Assembly: GCA_027596195.1 (NCBI GenBank) | Contig: JADGJG010000226.1 | Span: 1 to 29,897 of the forward strand | Direction of reading: 5' to 3' | DNA length: 29,897 nt | Source of the DNA: Podochytrium sp. JEL0797 | Taxonomy: Eukaryota > Chytridiomycota > Chytridiomycetes > Chytridiales > Chytriomycetaceae | In this document: positions 9,788 through 21,247 of the stretch, piece by piece | Numbering within the stretch: position 1 is the stretch's first letter | Layout of the letters: every line of letters starts with the position of its first letter | Translations under genes and position numbers: made by a program | Notes under the pieces: model-generated | Seen by the model: the letters and a program-made list of their open reading frames with translations, nothing else | Database searches by the model: none | What the model was told of the DNA's origin: nothing

Positions 9788-11083
9788 ATGGACCCCACTC
9801 TTCTCGCCCTGCTCCAAAGCATCCAAGCCCAGCAGAACGAGTCCACCGCCCGCCAGATCGCCTTCGATTCCCAACAGACTGAATCCATCGCCCGCATTGA
9901 GTCCCGTCTTGAAGCCATCGAGACAAAACTGGCCAATCTGACCTTGCCATCCTTTGAACATTCCCTCCCTTCCGCTAGCGAGAACTCCACTGGATCATCC
10001 TCAAGCTCTTCTCTCGACTTGTCATGCGACTTGCCCCAACTGCAAAACCCGCCTCGCCAGGTCCCCCTTTGCCTTTTGGAGATTCCTCGCGAGATCACGA
10101 TCCAAATTCTCTCGTGGATCTCTCCAACGGAAGTCTTTTGCTACAGACGTGTCTGTGGGGTGTTCGATGCGATCCTGTCCAGCAAGCACTTTGCTGTCCT
10201 GAACCTCCGCCACTTCTCTCCCATCGACGAATGCGTCCATACCATGAATGAATACGACGTGAATGGTTTTTACACGTTATCCGCGATTGAAGAGGTCTTC
10301 TTTTATGGACCGTCCTCGTTCCAAGCCGTGTTTGCCGAAACCCGCCTCAAGCCAATCACCGTTACGAAGTGGTACTGCAACCCTCTCCTTCCATCGTCTC
10401 GCATTCCTACCGCGATTGGCCTTTGCATCAACCTGATTTGGTTGGATTTCGCTTCGATGCGTCTGCATGGCCGGATCCCAAATCAAATTGGCTGCCTGAG
10501 TTCGCTCAAATATCTGAACATGGCTTCCAATCGACTCACTGGCAGGATTCCTGTTGAATTGGGATGCCTGGTGCAGTTAGAGACGCTCGATCTCTCTGAG
10601 AATCTACTCACTGGGGGGTTTCCTGTCGAATTGGGAGGCTTGGCCCAGTTGGAGACCCTCAAGCTCTCTGAGAATCAGCTCACTGGTAGAATCCCAGTTG
10701 AATTGGGAAGCTTGGTGCTCTTAGAGACTCTCAACCTCTCTCATAATCGGTTCGGCGGGGATATCCCCGTACAAGTTGGGAAATTGGTGCAGTTGAAGTT
10801 TCTCAATCTCTCTTCGAATCCATTTGTTGGTGTCATTCCTGTGGAAGTGGGGAACTTGGTGCAGTTGGTGCATATGGATCTGTCTCGGAATGACCTCAGC
10901 GGCCCGATTCCGACATCTGTTGGGAAGCTGACTCGACTTTCCTCACTGATTCTCAACGGAAACTATCTGTCTGGAATGGTTCCGATAGAATTGACTTTGT
11001 TGGAGAGTTTGGAGACTTGTATTCTTGACAAGAGTGGCGAAATGGGCTGTGCATTTGGATGGGATTTCTGGGAAACGCAATAA
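9788..11083 (+). CDS. F-box / leucine-rich repeat protein with coiled-coil start
   Basis: An intact single-exon protein of 431 aa and the reference copy for the local family. Residues 3-50 form a glutamine-rich amphipathic coiled coil (LLALLQSIQAQQNEST; IESRLEAIETKL). A serine-rich linker follows, then the F-box at 95-143 (IPREITIQILSWISPTEVFCY). From about 215 to 420 there are roughly eight plant-type LRRs of 24 residues with the GxIP signature (GRIPVELG.L..LETLDLS.N). This LRR type is common in plants and patchy in fungi. The build suggests a Skp1-binding substrate adaptor whose LRR surface reads a target; no target is known. The coiled coil may mediate dimerisation. No signal peptide is present, so it is intracellular. 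Paralogues lie at 275, 4399 and 9455. Confidence 0.85.
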   Translation: MDPTLLALLQSIQAQQNESTARQIAFDSQQTESIARIESRLEAIETKLANLTLPSFEHSLPSASENSTGSSSSSSLDLSCDLPQLQNPPRQVPLCLLEIPREITIQILSWISPTEVFCYRRVCGVFDAILSSKHFAVLNLRHFSPIDECVHTMNEYDVNGFYTLSAIEEVFFYGPSSFQAVFAETRLKPITVTKWYCNPLLPSSRIPTAIGLCINLIWLDFASMRLHGRIPNQIGCLSSLKYLNMASNRLTGRIPVELGCLVQLETLDLSENLLTGGFPVELGGLAQLETLKLSENQLTGRIPVELGSLVLLETLNLSHNRFGGDIPVQVGKLVQLKFLNLSSNPFVGVIPVEVGNLVQLVHMDLSRNDLSGPIPTSVGKLTRLSSLILNGNYLSGMVPIELTLLESLETCILDKSGEMGCAFGWDFWETQ

Positions 11084-11234
11084 ACACACCGATATCAATT
11101 CTCGACGGTTCGAGCTCCATCGAGCAGTGGATCATATCCTCTCCGTTTTTGAACGCTGGCTCCGCGGTTGTCAAATTGCTATCTGAAAATCTCCAGTTAG
11201 TTGCCTCATTCGCATGCCATTCGCACATGCGCAC

Positions 11235-11315
11235 CAGTTGTATTAGATAATGCGCTTTCTAATTTCGCGGTTATGAATGGGATTGATACCGTGTTGTTCC
11301 CGCCTCCGGATTGCA
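11235..11315 (+). pseudogene. Remnant of a fasciclin gene 3' end
   Basis: GGGATTGATACCGTGTTGTT (near 11280) matches the end of the second FAS1 domain in the genes at 6072 and 7846 (GTGATTGACACCGTGTTGTT). About 80 bp around it can be aligned loosely; there is no open frame. It lies between an LRR gene and a YbjQ-like gene, where the repeated unit predicts a fasciclin gene. Confidence 0.55.
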
Positions 11316-11355
11316 GTCGATAATTTTTTGGTTGTTTCGGCAGTCCTAAAACCCT

Positions 11356-11715
11356 TCAATTCTCTTTTGGATTGAAGGTAGATGGCGATATCGCATTGCG
11401 ATTTCCAGCCTCAATGCAGCATTCATATTGCACACCGATGATGTAGTTTTCCCCGAACCCAAAAGCTAATTCGACCATGAAATTATACGCTTCGATTCGT
11501 GAGTCCTCTGCCAACTTCTTTTGGGTCGAGTTCTGCCCGCCTGTCGGGGATTTGAATCCGCTGCCAATGTTGGCCACGAGGTTGCGCGAGCGACAGGTGA
11601 CTCCGCGAACGATGCCAATCTGGAAGACGATTTTGTAGCTGGCCGGAGGGAAGGGAATTGTGGAGAAGTGGGTGGGTGAGATGCAGGTGTTGAGCTCGAG
11701 TTTCTTGACGTTCAT
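11356..11715 (-). pseudogene. YbjQ-like copy with lost C-terminus
   Basis: This frame of 119 aa is about 80% identical to the YbjQ-like protein at 9043 through residue 103 or so (YIIGVQYECCIEAG). The last conserved strand (SEVLCYGTAVKIEL in the other copy) is replaced by unrelated residues (NRNAISPSTFNPKEN). The final strand is part of the family fold, so this product is probably unstable. The frame is otherwise open with a normal start at 11,715, so it may still be expressed. I class it as a probable pseudogene. Confidence 0.6.
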
Positions 11716-11915
11716 TGGAATCGTGGAGGGGGAAGTTTTTTTTGAGTCACCGAATTATTTAGGTGGATAAAATCTCAGGAGAATATCAGTTATGGTAAGG
11801 CCTTTCTAACAAGCCGATGTGAATGAAAGGTGTCAGTTGCGCGTGCTTCCGTGGGCTTGTGAGGCGATGAAATTTTTTAATCACATTTTCAATCACCGCT
11901 GGAAGACACACATCG

Positions 11916-14900
11916 ATGGCGAACGTCACCGCAGATTACCAACGCTTCGTCAGCATCAAGGCAGTTGCGGGAGATGTGACCGTGGAGGGCGTGCTGGTGT
12001 CATTTGCGATCCAGACGCTGATTGCGCTGGGTGAGTGGCGATCACTGTGACACACCCAATTCATTTCCATTTGACTTGCAAGCAACCACCACTCACTCTC
12101 TTCAATGAATCAGCATGCATCGCATCTTTCTCGTTCCTCCGCCCGCGGGGTCCCAACAAGTACATTTTCCAGCCGAAGCTCGAGTTTGATGAGGCACGGG
12201 AAGAAGAGAAGATCGAGCCGCTGGAAGACTCGCTGGTGGGATGGTCGAAACCAATCTTCCGCAGGCATAAGGGGAAAGAAAAAGTGACGCGTCTGGGATT
12301 GTGAGTGCGATAAGTTCCGCGGAGCGTTTGGATTCCTTGCTCATTTCATCCGTCACAGAGACGCAACCATGTTTCTGGAATTCAACAAGCTGTTGTTTGT
12401 CGCGTTTGCTGCCCTCACTCTCCTTGGCCTCCCGTACGCCTTTTTCAACTATTCCTTCGCGAACATCACCGGCGCTTCTTCCAACAACGGCATCGACCCA
12501 ACCGTTTACCAATCCGTGGCAAACAACGGTTCGGTAGTTGTGGCTGGATCTAACAATTCAATCGTTGGAGTGGGTCCGACCGCTCCCGCCCCGGCTCTTC
12601 CGTCCACCACGTCCACACCAACGAGCAGCAATTCTTGGGCCCCATCTCCCACTATCGCTGTTCCAGTTTCGTTCCAAATCCGTTGCGGGAGTTCCTGGGA
12701 TTCTGCCAACGCGACGTGCGGCCCACTCTGTCAAACTGACACCGACTGCCCAAGCGGGCTTCTATGCTTCAAAGACGTGATTTCTTGCTCGGCCTCATCT
12801 CGCGCGCGGTTCGTGACAACACGCGACCATCACGGCTCCCCGCGTCTGACCCTCCGCGACGACTCAGGAAACTCTCCTTCCATCAACTCCGCCAACACCT
12901 CCATCATCATCGCGTCGGGTCTCAGTTCTTTGACCATCACACAAATCGATGCTTCGTCTCCTTGGTTCTGGCTCCCCACAATCCTCACATGGGTGTTCAG
13001 CGCGATCGTGTACGCGTTTCTCTACAAACTGCTGTCTCTGTACATCAAGCATCGCCAATTCTACTTCACAACGGATGAGTTCAAAAACTCCTTGGCCCAT
13101 CGCACGCTCTTTTTAACGTACATCCCAAAGATCGAGACGAGCAAGGAGTTGATTGCGTTCATGCATGAGCGGGACGCATCGTTGGAGATTCAGGAAGCGA
13201 CTATTAATCGCAATGTGTCGCTGTTGGGGAAGCTTGTGAAGGAGCATAAGGACAAGACGAAGGAGTTGGAGCGGTTTTTGATTGGTGTGTTTGAGGCGGA
13301 AGATGCGGAGTCGGGGGAGGTGCGTCGGTCTCGGGGTGGAACGGGGCGTGTGGGGCCGAAGGAGGAGCATTTGGAGTCGATGGTGGAAATTCATCACATT
13401 CACGAGACGGATGGGGGGGAGGAGCCGGGGACACCGAAGGACGAGTACCATTTTCAATCCAAGACCGACAAAGTCAAGGACGATCTCCTGAAGCAACTGC
13501 GAACCAAGGCCAAAACTCAATCAGAGCGAGATGCTGAGATCAAGGACCTTGAACACGAGATTGACGAGCTTGAAGTGGCCATTGAAGCGATCCGCACCAC
13601 CTCAGAACACGAGCACCCGTCCAACGAGTCTGGCTTCTTGTCCCTCGCCACTCCACAGCAAGCCCATGCGCTCATCAAGACGCTTCGCTCTCACCCAAAG
13701 TACGTCAAGAAATTTGGCGGCGTTCACATCAAATTCGCGCCCGAGTTTCCAGACATTTTCTGGGCCAACATTGGGCGACCTCAACCCGAGATTTACGGGC
13801 GCCGTTTCCTCGCCGTCCTCGCCACCATCGGCCTCACCATTGGCTGGATTCTTCTCCTCGGACTCCTCTCGACGCTCCAAAACCTCACGGTCCTGTTCCA
13901 AAACAACCCCTCGGCTCTCGCGTGGCTCCAAGCCCACCCTGGGTGGCAAAACTTTCTCCAAACGTTCCTCTGTCCTATTCCACTCGCGATTGCCAACTGG
14001 CTCTTGCCGCTGATTCTGCTGCTCATCACGTTTTTGCAAGGCGTCAAGAGCGGGGCAGGGGCCACCAGAAGTATCTTGTACAAGAACTACACGTTCAACA
14101 TGATTCAGATCTTCTTGTTTGCGTTGATTTCGGGCATGATTCACCACAGCAACAAGGACACACAGCTGCCGACGTTTGTACTGTCGGATCCGGAGGTGAA
14201 GCAGGTTGTGACGGTGATTGAGAGTTTGACGCAGGTAAGCAGTCATTTGTTTCGTGTTCTCTCTTGCTGAATTGCGTCTCGTTCTCGGCAGAACTCATAT
14301 TTTTATATCACGATGTTGGCCTCATTTTACGCGGGGTTTGGGATGGAGATTTTGCAAAGTGTCAAGTTGGGCATCAGCTTTGTGCGCCGCAAGGTGTTCA
14401 AGTTGACGCCGCGCGACGAGTTTGAAATGAACGGAATGACTTCTATGGATTTTGTGCAGGTATTGATTTTTCGGACGCCTTGTTTTGTTTGAACGCGATT
14501 TTCGAAAGCGTGTGTTGACCTAGTGTTGACCTTTCTTTTGATACTCAGTTCTATGGCACGTTGGTGATGGCGTTCACCATCTCTTTGACGTTTTCGATTA
14601 TCGCGCCCATGATTCTCCCGTTCGCGATGCTGTTTTTCGGAATCACGTTTGTGGTCATGAAGTATCAACTGATGGTTTGTTAGCCCGTCCGCTTTTGTTT
14701 GCGTTGTGCCAACCAATCTCTCCCTCCCATTTATACAACCCAGTACGTCTACGAAATCGAGCAAGAAACATTTGGCTCCTTCTTCCCCAAAATCTTTAAC
14801 CTCCTCTCCACCTCCGTCCTCTTTTTCCAACTCACGACCCTCCTCGTTGTGTTTGCCGGAAACGCAACCACCCCATCGGCCCCGGCGTTCCAACAATGGA

Positions 14901-16534
14901 TGGTCTTGGCCCCGCTTCCGTTCTTGACCGCCACCCTTTGGATCCTCGCCCGATTCTACCGCATCCCACAAGGAGTCTACTGCGTGTCGCAGATCCTTGA
15001 CTTATCCGACGTCGACCCAGAGTCCCCACGTTCACCCGCGTTAGCGTCCTCCAACTCGGTCCAAAGTCTCTCTCTGCACGAGCAATCTTTCAACACGGAA
15101 TTTGTGGCCCCACTCCCACGCGTGCACCTCCCGCTTGAATTCCGCGCGCGTTCGAAACAGTATTACACCCCGCGTGTGCGAGCGCAGATGGACCCACGGG
15201 ACGCGAGGACGCGTGCATGGGTGATGCGGATGCCGACCTTGGAGGCGCGCAAGCGGGATATTGTGTGTCGGATGGTGAGAGGGGGTGGAGTCGGGTATGA
15301 GCAGATTCGGGGTTTGAGTATCGAGGAGTTGGAGGCGTTGGGTGGGGTTCCGCCGGAGGTGATGGAGGAGGTGAGGGTACAGCGGGATGTGGAGAGAGTG
15401 GAGAGGGAACGGGGAATGTTGGGTGAGGTGGGCGTGGGGGAGTGTGAGGTTGCAGTGAAGGAGCATGGGGAGTTCATATCGGAATCTGTTATGGAGGAGA
15501 AGCCTGTGATTGTGGAGCATAACGCGGAGGATCTAGTGATGGAAAGGCCTGTTGTGGAGAAGGAATCTGTGATTGAGGAGCCTATCGCCGAGGATCCAGT
15601 GATGGAGGAGCCCATTGAAGACGAGCTCTTGATGGATGGCAGTGAGCTTGTAGAGCCCATAGCCGAGGGGCTTGTGATTGCGGATCTTGTGGAACCGGTG
15701 GTGATCGAGGAGCAACCCGAAGTACGGGAGGAAGACAGCGTCGATGAGATTGTGGTCGTTCCTCCGTATGCCGCGCCCTTGGTCGAGCTTGAGGACGCGT
15801 TTGTTGAAGAGCCGATTGACACCAAGGAGGAAACTTCGGTGGAGGAAGAGGTCCCAATCGTAAAGCCGGAACTGGAGCAACACGTCGAGCCTTCCAACGA
15901 CGAGCCCGAAATCTATTTCGTTCCATCGCATCCCAAGGTTGTCACTATGCTCAAAGTGGATGTTGTGAATCCGCGGGAACATGTTGAAGGGAAGGATCAT
16001 TACGTGGAGTATGAAGTTGTTTCAAAGGTACTTCGTAGGCTTCGTTGGCGCTGATATTCCGCAAGCGAGTTTTTAAACAAATTTTACATGCTTAGACCGA
16101 TATCCCCGGATTTGCGGCAGAGGGAGACGTTCGTAGAAGATACAAGGATTTTGACGCGTTCCGAAACGACCTTGTTTACGAATTCCCGGAGTGAGTTGCC
16201 GCTGCTTTTCGTTCAAAAGTTGGCTAACCATAAAAAAAATACCCCAGTCGCGAGTTCCCAGCGATGCCGCCCAAGGTCTCTGTTCTCTTTAACAAGTCTC
16301 ACGACGTAATTGAGTCGAGGCGACAAACGTTCGCTTCATTTTTGCAGACGTGAGTGAGCTTGTATTTGCTTTAACTCGTTGTGAATGCTGATGTTGTTTG
16401 ATAGTGTTGTAACAGATGAATATATCCACACGAGGTCCAAAGCACTCAAGAGCTTCGTGCAAGACCCGACATATGTACCGATTGAACGCCAAGCCGGCTG
16501 GCTCGATTCCTTATTTGGAGCAAAGAGCTCGTAA
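11916..16534 (+). CDS. OSCA/CSC1-type (TMEM63 family) channel fused to a PX domain
   Basis: Nine exons: 11916-12030, 12114-12300, 12359-14234, 14292-14459, 14549-14674, 14744-16027, 16096-16190, 16248-16349 and 16405-16534. All phases agree, giving 1360 aa. The N-terminal RSN1-type helix, the conserved GLDATMFLEF junction, the long cytosolic PHM7-like loop (13,080-13,800, with coiled-coil and charged stretches) and the later membrane helices mark the hyperosmolality- and stretch-gated cation channel family. Two additions are unusual. Between the first helices lies a Ser/Thr-rich segment with a cysteine-rich module (CGSSW...CGPLC...DCPSG..C, about residues 210-245). After the last helices come an acidic E/P/V-rich stretch and a PX domain (about 1230-1345) with RRRYKDF, an AMPPK loop and SRRQTFASFLQ. 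PX domains bind phosphoinositides, usually PI3P, so the channel may be placed on endosomes or vacuoles. Confidence 0.85.
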
Positions 16535-16584
16535 TAAGTAGAAATATAGAATTATAGAATTTTGTAGAGTGATATTTCGGACGA

Positions 16585-17476
16585 ATGCTTGGCCATCCTG
16601 AGCTTGGTCCTGTGACGAAAGCAAAACAAGACATTTTCGGACGAACCGAAAACATTTCCCAGCGGATGCAACACACCAGCTTTGCCCAGTGGGACACCGC
16701 TCTCCCGGCACCACCCGCCCCACTTCTCTTCCCTCCAGACCAGCGTGATATTGCCCGCGGCACCGCCGAAATGCTTCACGAGCTGATTGAGACGCACAAC
16801 CACAACCGCAGCCAAGCAATCCCCCTCCCAACCACCCCAGTGACCCAGTACCCCTTCAGTACAACTCCTGATCATCTGTCCTTGGCCCCCTCTGGGACAA
16901 CCTCGCCCCTCCTTCAGCATCCCTTCGGCTCTCCACTCGTTCCCTGCGATTCCCTCATGGACCCAATGGCGGATTTTCTCGACGGATACATGCGGAGTCT
17001 AGGACAATGCCGCAAATCAAAGCAAGGGCCACTCCATCTTGAACCATCCGTCCTTCTCGAGCACAAAATTCGTCAACTCGAAACCCTTTTGGCCGACCAT
17101 TTGGGCTCGGAACTATACGACTTCCTGCGCTTCGAAATTCCAGAGAATTTGCCACTCTGGCCGCTCTATGTGATTCGGTGAGTTAAAAGGAATTCTATTT
17201 CATCAAACTGAAAATTCGCCAATCAATAGTTGGTTTGCACGAAAAAAGATAGCACCTCCTGCGCGAGAGGATCCGTTTTGGGTCATTGCGCGTTTTCTCA
17301 TCAGCCGTGACGAAAAATCCCGAAACGCGTTTACCGTGTCCAACCCGCCTTGCGTGTATTCTAACGGATTCCCTCATTTCTCGAGCAAGGATATGTTTAG
17401 CGTTATTCGCGGGTCCAGCGTAAACGAACGCGATTCGTTTTTTGACTTGATATTGGGTTTCATGCGGGCAAACTGA
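16585..17476 (+). CDS. Orphan two-exon protein
   Basis: Exon 1 is 16585-17177 and exon 2 is 17230-17476. The 52-nt intron has GTGAGT and ATAG ends and the phase is kept, giving 279 aa. I do not recognise the protein. The first 130 residues are rich in proline, threonine and histidine and look disordered. A more ordered, helical part follows (LEHKIRQLETLLADHLGSELYDFL), then an aromatic segment (LPLWPLYVIRWFARKK) and a compact C-terminal part (REDPFWVIARFLIS). There is no signal peptide and no sure membrane span. It begins only 50 bp after the channel gene, in the same direction. The intron, with coding character on both sides, argues for a real gene; the exact start is less sure. Confidence 0.6.
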
Positions 17477-17598
17477 ATAAAAATGGCATTTGGATGTGTT
17501 CCTCGCAAATTGCTTTTCCGATCGCATAATCGAATAAATCGGTGGAAGATTTTCGTGTGGGGGTTTAATCGTCGACGTCAAAAATTGTCAGTGGAAAC

Positions 17599-20500
17599 AT
17601 GAGTCTTGCAGAACCGAACCCGCTCGCGAGCAAGGCACAGTCCAACATTACACTCGCCCTGATCGACTGGTACTGCTTAATTCCTGGGATTCAATACTCG
17701 GATGGAGCCTGGCTCAGCGGTTACGCAACCGCCTTCAACGCGACCAACGTGAGCTTCAATGACAAATCGGGATTCGTTTACACCCAAGATCTCGCGGTTG
17801 CAGCAGCAGTTTCTGTCATCAACAGCAAATCAGATATTCTGCCATACACGACCGTGAATATCAAAAGATTTAGTGATTGTGGGCCCTACTGGGCGGAGGC
17901 TCTGACACAATTCCACGGTCAAACTACGGGGTTCGCGATGTCTAAAGTTGCCATTCCTATTGGAGAAACTCATACGGATGTGGTTGCGGTGGTGGGAGGA
18001 GAATATTCTTCAACGGCCAAGTGAGTTTCATTTTCCGACGCGATTTCGCATTCTTCTGATCCATTCTAATGTATTCCAGAGGAACGGCGGAGATCCTTGG
18101 AGATTTTCAGGTTGGTCTGCATCATCGAATTCATTGTTTTTTAATGCTGCAAAATTAGATTCCTTATTGCTCTGCACGGTCAACTTCCCCCATTTTGAGC
18201 GACAAAAACAAATACCCGTACTTCTTCAGAATGCTTACAGCGGCTGGGTTTGGAGATCATTTAGCTCTGTTATACCGATCTTGGAATGTGAAACGCGTAG
18301 CTGTTATTTGCGAGAAAGATGATTTGATGAGCAGTAGTTTAGCCGACGATGTTTATGAAAGGTTGAACAATCACGGAATCGCAATTATATCCACCATCAA
18401 TTTGAAAACTGCTTTGTCTCAAGAGATGGTTGAGTATGCTGCTACCGCTTTGCGCCGATCGGAGGCCAGGTTTGCATCCACCTGCGTGGCCAAATATGAA
18501 GCTAATTTCGATTTCTTTGGTGCAGATACATTTACATCTCTGGTCAAGCGGAATTTGTGAGCAAAGTCTATTTTTCACTTGCTCTGCTTGGAATGGTGGG
18601 ACCAGAATTCGTTTATTCGGCTACGAATCCCCCGACACGAATTGCATCAGACATGTCCCTACTCTCCCTAAATTGTATGTAAAAACCCTCTGTCTGGGTC
18701 TCTCTATTTTAAGTTCTATTCTCGTAGTGCATACCCTCAACAACGACGTCTCGAGAATGGGCAAGCTGGTTTCCGGGTTCATTGCGATCCAATCCGAAGG
18801 AGAGACACCCAATTCTCCTTGGCTGCAGTTGTTTTATGACGCGTTCATTTCTCTGGGTGGATTTGATGAAGCGACGAAGAAGGAGCAAGGGTTCGATACG
18901 CCTCTAAATCTCGTGAACAATCTGGACTGGTATGTTGGTCGCAGTTTTGACTGTGCCATGCTACTGATGCTGGGGATGGACAAGGTGAAATGAATTTTTC
19001 CTTTCATTGACTTGAAGCTTAAATTCAACACATGAAGCTCGTTGGCAAGGCTTCGCAATTCACACCCTCTGAGCTGGCATCTCGAAAACTCTCTCCGCTA
19101 TTGAATTATACCCAGTTCTTGACCTTGGGTTTGTTTCTCATTGCTTTTGTCTGTTATTTCTAAACCTCGCTTGATATGCAGATTATCCTGGACTCACATC
19201 GAATCCGGTCTCAATCAACGGCAACGGCGACCTTCAATTGCCATTTACTGTAAGGTTTTATAACGGATCTGTGAATCCAAGCATTACTGGATTTGTTCAG
19301 ATTCCCTTTTACATGACTGGTGCGTCGTGGCATTCTGTCCCGATTTATCTTTTGAACCTTTCCGAACGCAGCTTTCGCTCGAACCGACATCTCCGGCACA
19401 AGGATCAATTCCATTAACGACACACTACCTGTGTTTTTTGGAGGTATAATTTATTTGATGGTTTGGGAGATCGCGTCGTAACCGTTTCGTCTCACAAAGG
19501 CTCAAGCATTCCTCCACCCGATGGACCTCCTGTTGTGGTTATCACACCGTTTATTAATAACTTAGGCTCATCAAGTGGTGTTGGAATCGCCGGAATGACA
19601 GGCCTTGGTCTGATTTTCTGCCTTCTGCTTTTCGTCTTCCTCGTGAAATTCCGAAATCTGAAAGAGGTCAAGAGGGCGTCTGTCCCTGAATGCATGGCAA
19701 TTTTGGGTGGAAGTGTGCTCGTGTATGTATCGCTTCCGTTATATTTGAACACCGCTACGACAGCAAAGTGTGTGGCGCGAATTTGGTTGGCCTTGCTGGG
19801 GTACGCGTTGGTTGTGATTTCAATTATCATGAAAAACGTGAGGTTGTGCATTGTTTTGAGGTCAAAAGTGAGGGTTGATGCAGTCTTTTTGACGCGGATG
19901 ACACGTGTTATTATCTTTATTGGTGTTGTGATACAAGTGGTTTGTTCGAATTTCTGACCTATTACGTTTCTGTTACTTATTTCCCTCAATCGCAACTAGG
20001 GATTACTTGCATTCTGGACAATATCTTCCAATATTACACCCACTCAGCTGATTGTCGACAACGAGTCATTCACCGTTTGCACAAGCGGAACTGCAAATCA
20101 TCTTGCACTCAACCTCCTCATTGTTTACACTTCTGTCATTCACGTTGCGCTTCTCGTTCTCACCTACTTGCTGAAAGACGTTGATGCTATTTTCAACGAA
20201 TCTCCTGCGCTGATGAGCATCTTCGCCCTCGTCGGAATCCTGGTGGGTGTGATGGAGATTCTTCCGTCGAACCCGAGCACGAGCCAAGATTTGATTCAAT
20301 GTATCTGTCTCTGGCTCGCTGTGACGGGAACACTGTTGCTACTAATGGGAAAGAAGGTCTATGAAGTTGCGTTTGAAAGATTGTTTGAGCGTGGGATTTT
20401 CAGCTTGATGTGCAAATCCTCAGCGGAAAGCCCTACTGCGGTCGCTGTGAGTGGGCTTGGAGTGAAACAGCAAAAAAGCGCACCTGGAAGTGGAAATGCT

Positions 20501-21070
20501 TCTCAATTTTCGAGAAATGCGAGCCCTGGTATATCAAGAGTAGCGCCAGCTGGAGTGACCAAAAGTTTAAAATGTGAGCACATCTTGAATCGAACTGACA
20601 AAATCAACTCATTAAGCCTTTGCATCTAGCTCTGAATGACGTGAATCGCTCTCGTCGCAAGTGCCATTCCAACCAGCTGGTGAGTTTTCTTCCAATCGTG
20701 TTCGCTGGCCTTTGAAATCAAACCCGTGACTTTCCAGGGTGGAGCACAAGCCTTCAGATTCAAATCCAACAGATTCCAATTGCTATGGAGCGAATGGAAT
20801 GGTGGAGTGTTTTACATGAACTGCATTCGCAAAAGAACTTGGTTGTCAGTTGCCACTTCTGGACGATCCGACGCCTTCTGCATCATGTCAACAGCCCAAA
20901 TCAAACAACTTCCGAACTCAAACCAAGTCCAAATTACCGACTTTCCTTCTTTCAGCTATCATGTTTTGGTTGAATTCAAGGATGGAATGGATGCGGCAGC
21001 GTTTGTGGAGAATTTCCGGAAATGCCGTGCCGCTCTGCTTGAGCAAGAAAGACCTTGTTCAAGCGGTTGA
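17599..21070 (+). CDS. Class C (GABA-B-like) G-protein-coupled receptor
   Basis: Twelve exons: 17599-18020, 18080-18110, 18159-18469, 18526-18674, 18728-18984, 19038-19128, 19182-19319, 19372-19443, 19500-19939, 20000-20573, 20630-20679 and 20738-21070. All phases agree, giving 955 aa. Residues of about 15-490 form a periplasmic-binding-protein-like ligand domain (ANF-receptor type: YCSARSTSP, RVAVICEKDD, YIYISGQAEF). Seven membrane helices follow at about 505-750, with class C features in the last helices (LWLAVTGTLLLLMGKKVYEV). A Ser-rich tail and a globular cytosolic domain of about 130 residues, with PH-like strand patterns, close the protein. Receptors of this build are expanded in chytrids; ligand and G-protein partner are unknown. 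Oddly, the start at 17,599 gives no signal peptide, so an upstream signal exon may be missing. The exon at 19,500 rests on one 56-nt intron chosen for phase. Confidence 0.87.
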
Positions 21071-21247
21071 AGAATTTTCGGATCGGAAACGAGAAAAAAT
21101 TCGTAGATCCAATAAAATTTGTGCTGAAATTATGCAAACTAAATTGAAAGCGTTTATATTGAGAAAATTGCTAAACCTGTTATGATGTCATATTTCGTGG
21201 ATAGGATACAATTTGAAAATTGTCACGGAAAAATTAAATCCCTTGTA

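Noticed and set aside
12102..12512. Minus-strand frame over the first channel exons
   Set aside because: It runs across confirmed intron borders of the channel gene on the other strand and has no recognisable content.
17195..17581. Minus-strand 128-aa frame after the orphan gene
   Set aside because: The plus strand carries the second exon of the orphan gene with correct splice phase; the minus frame looks like chance.
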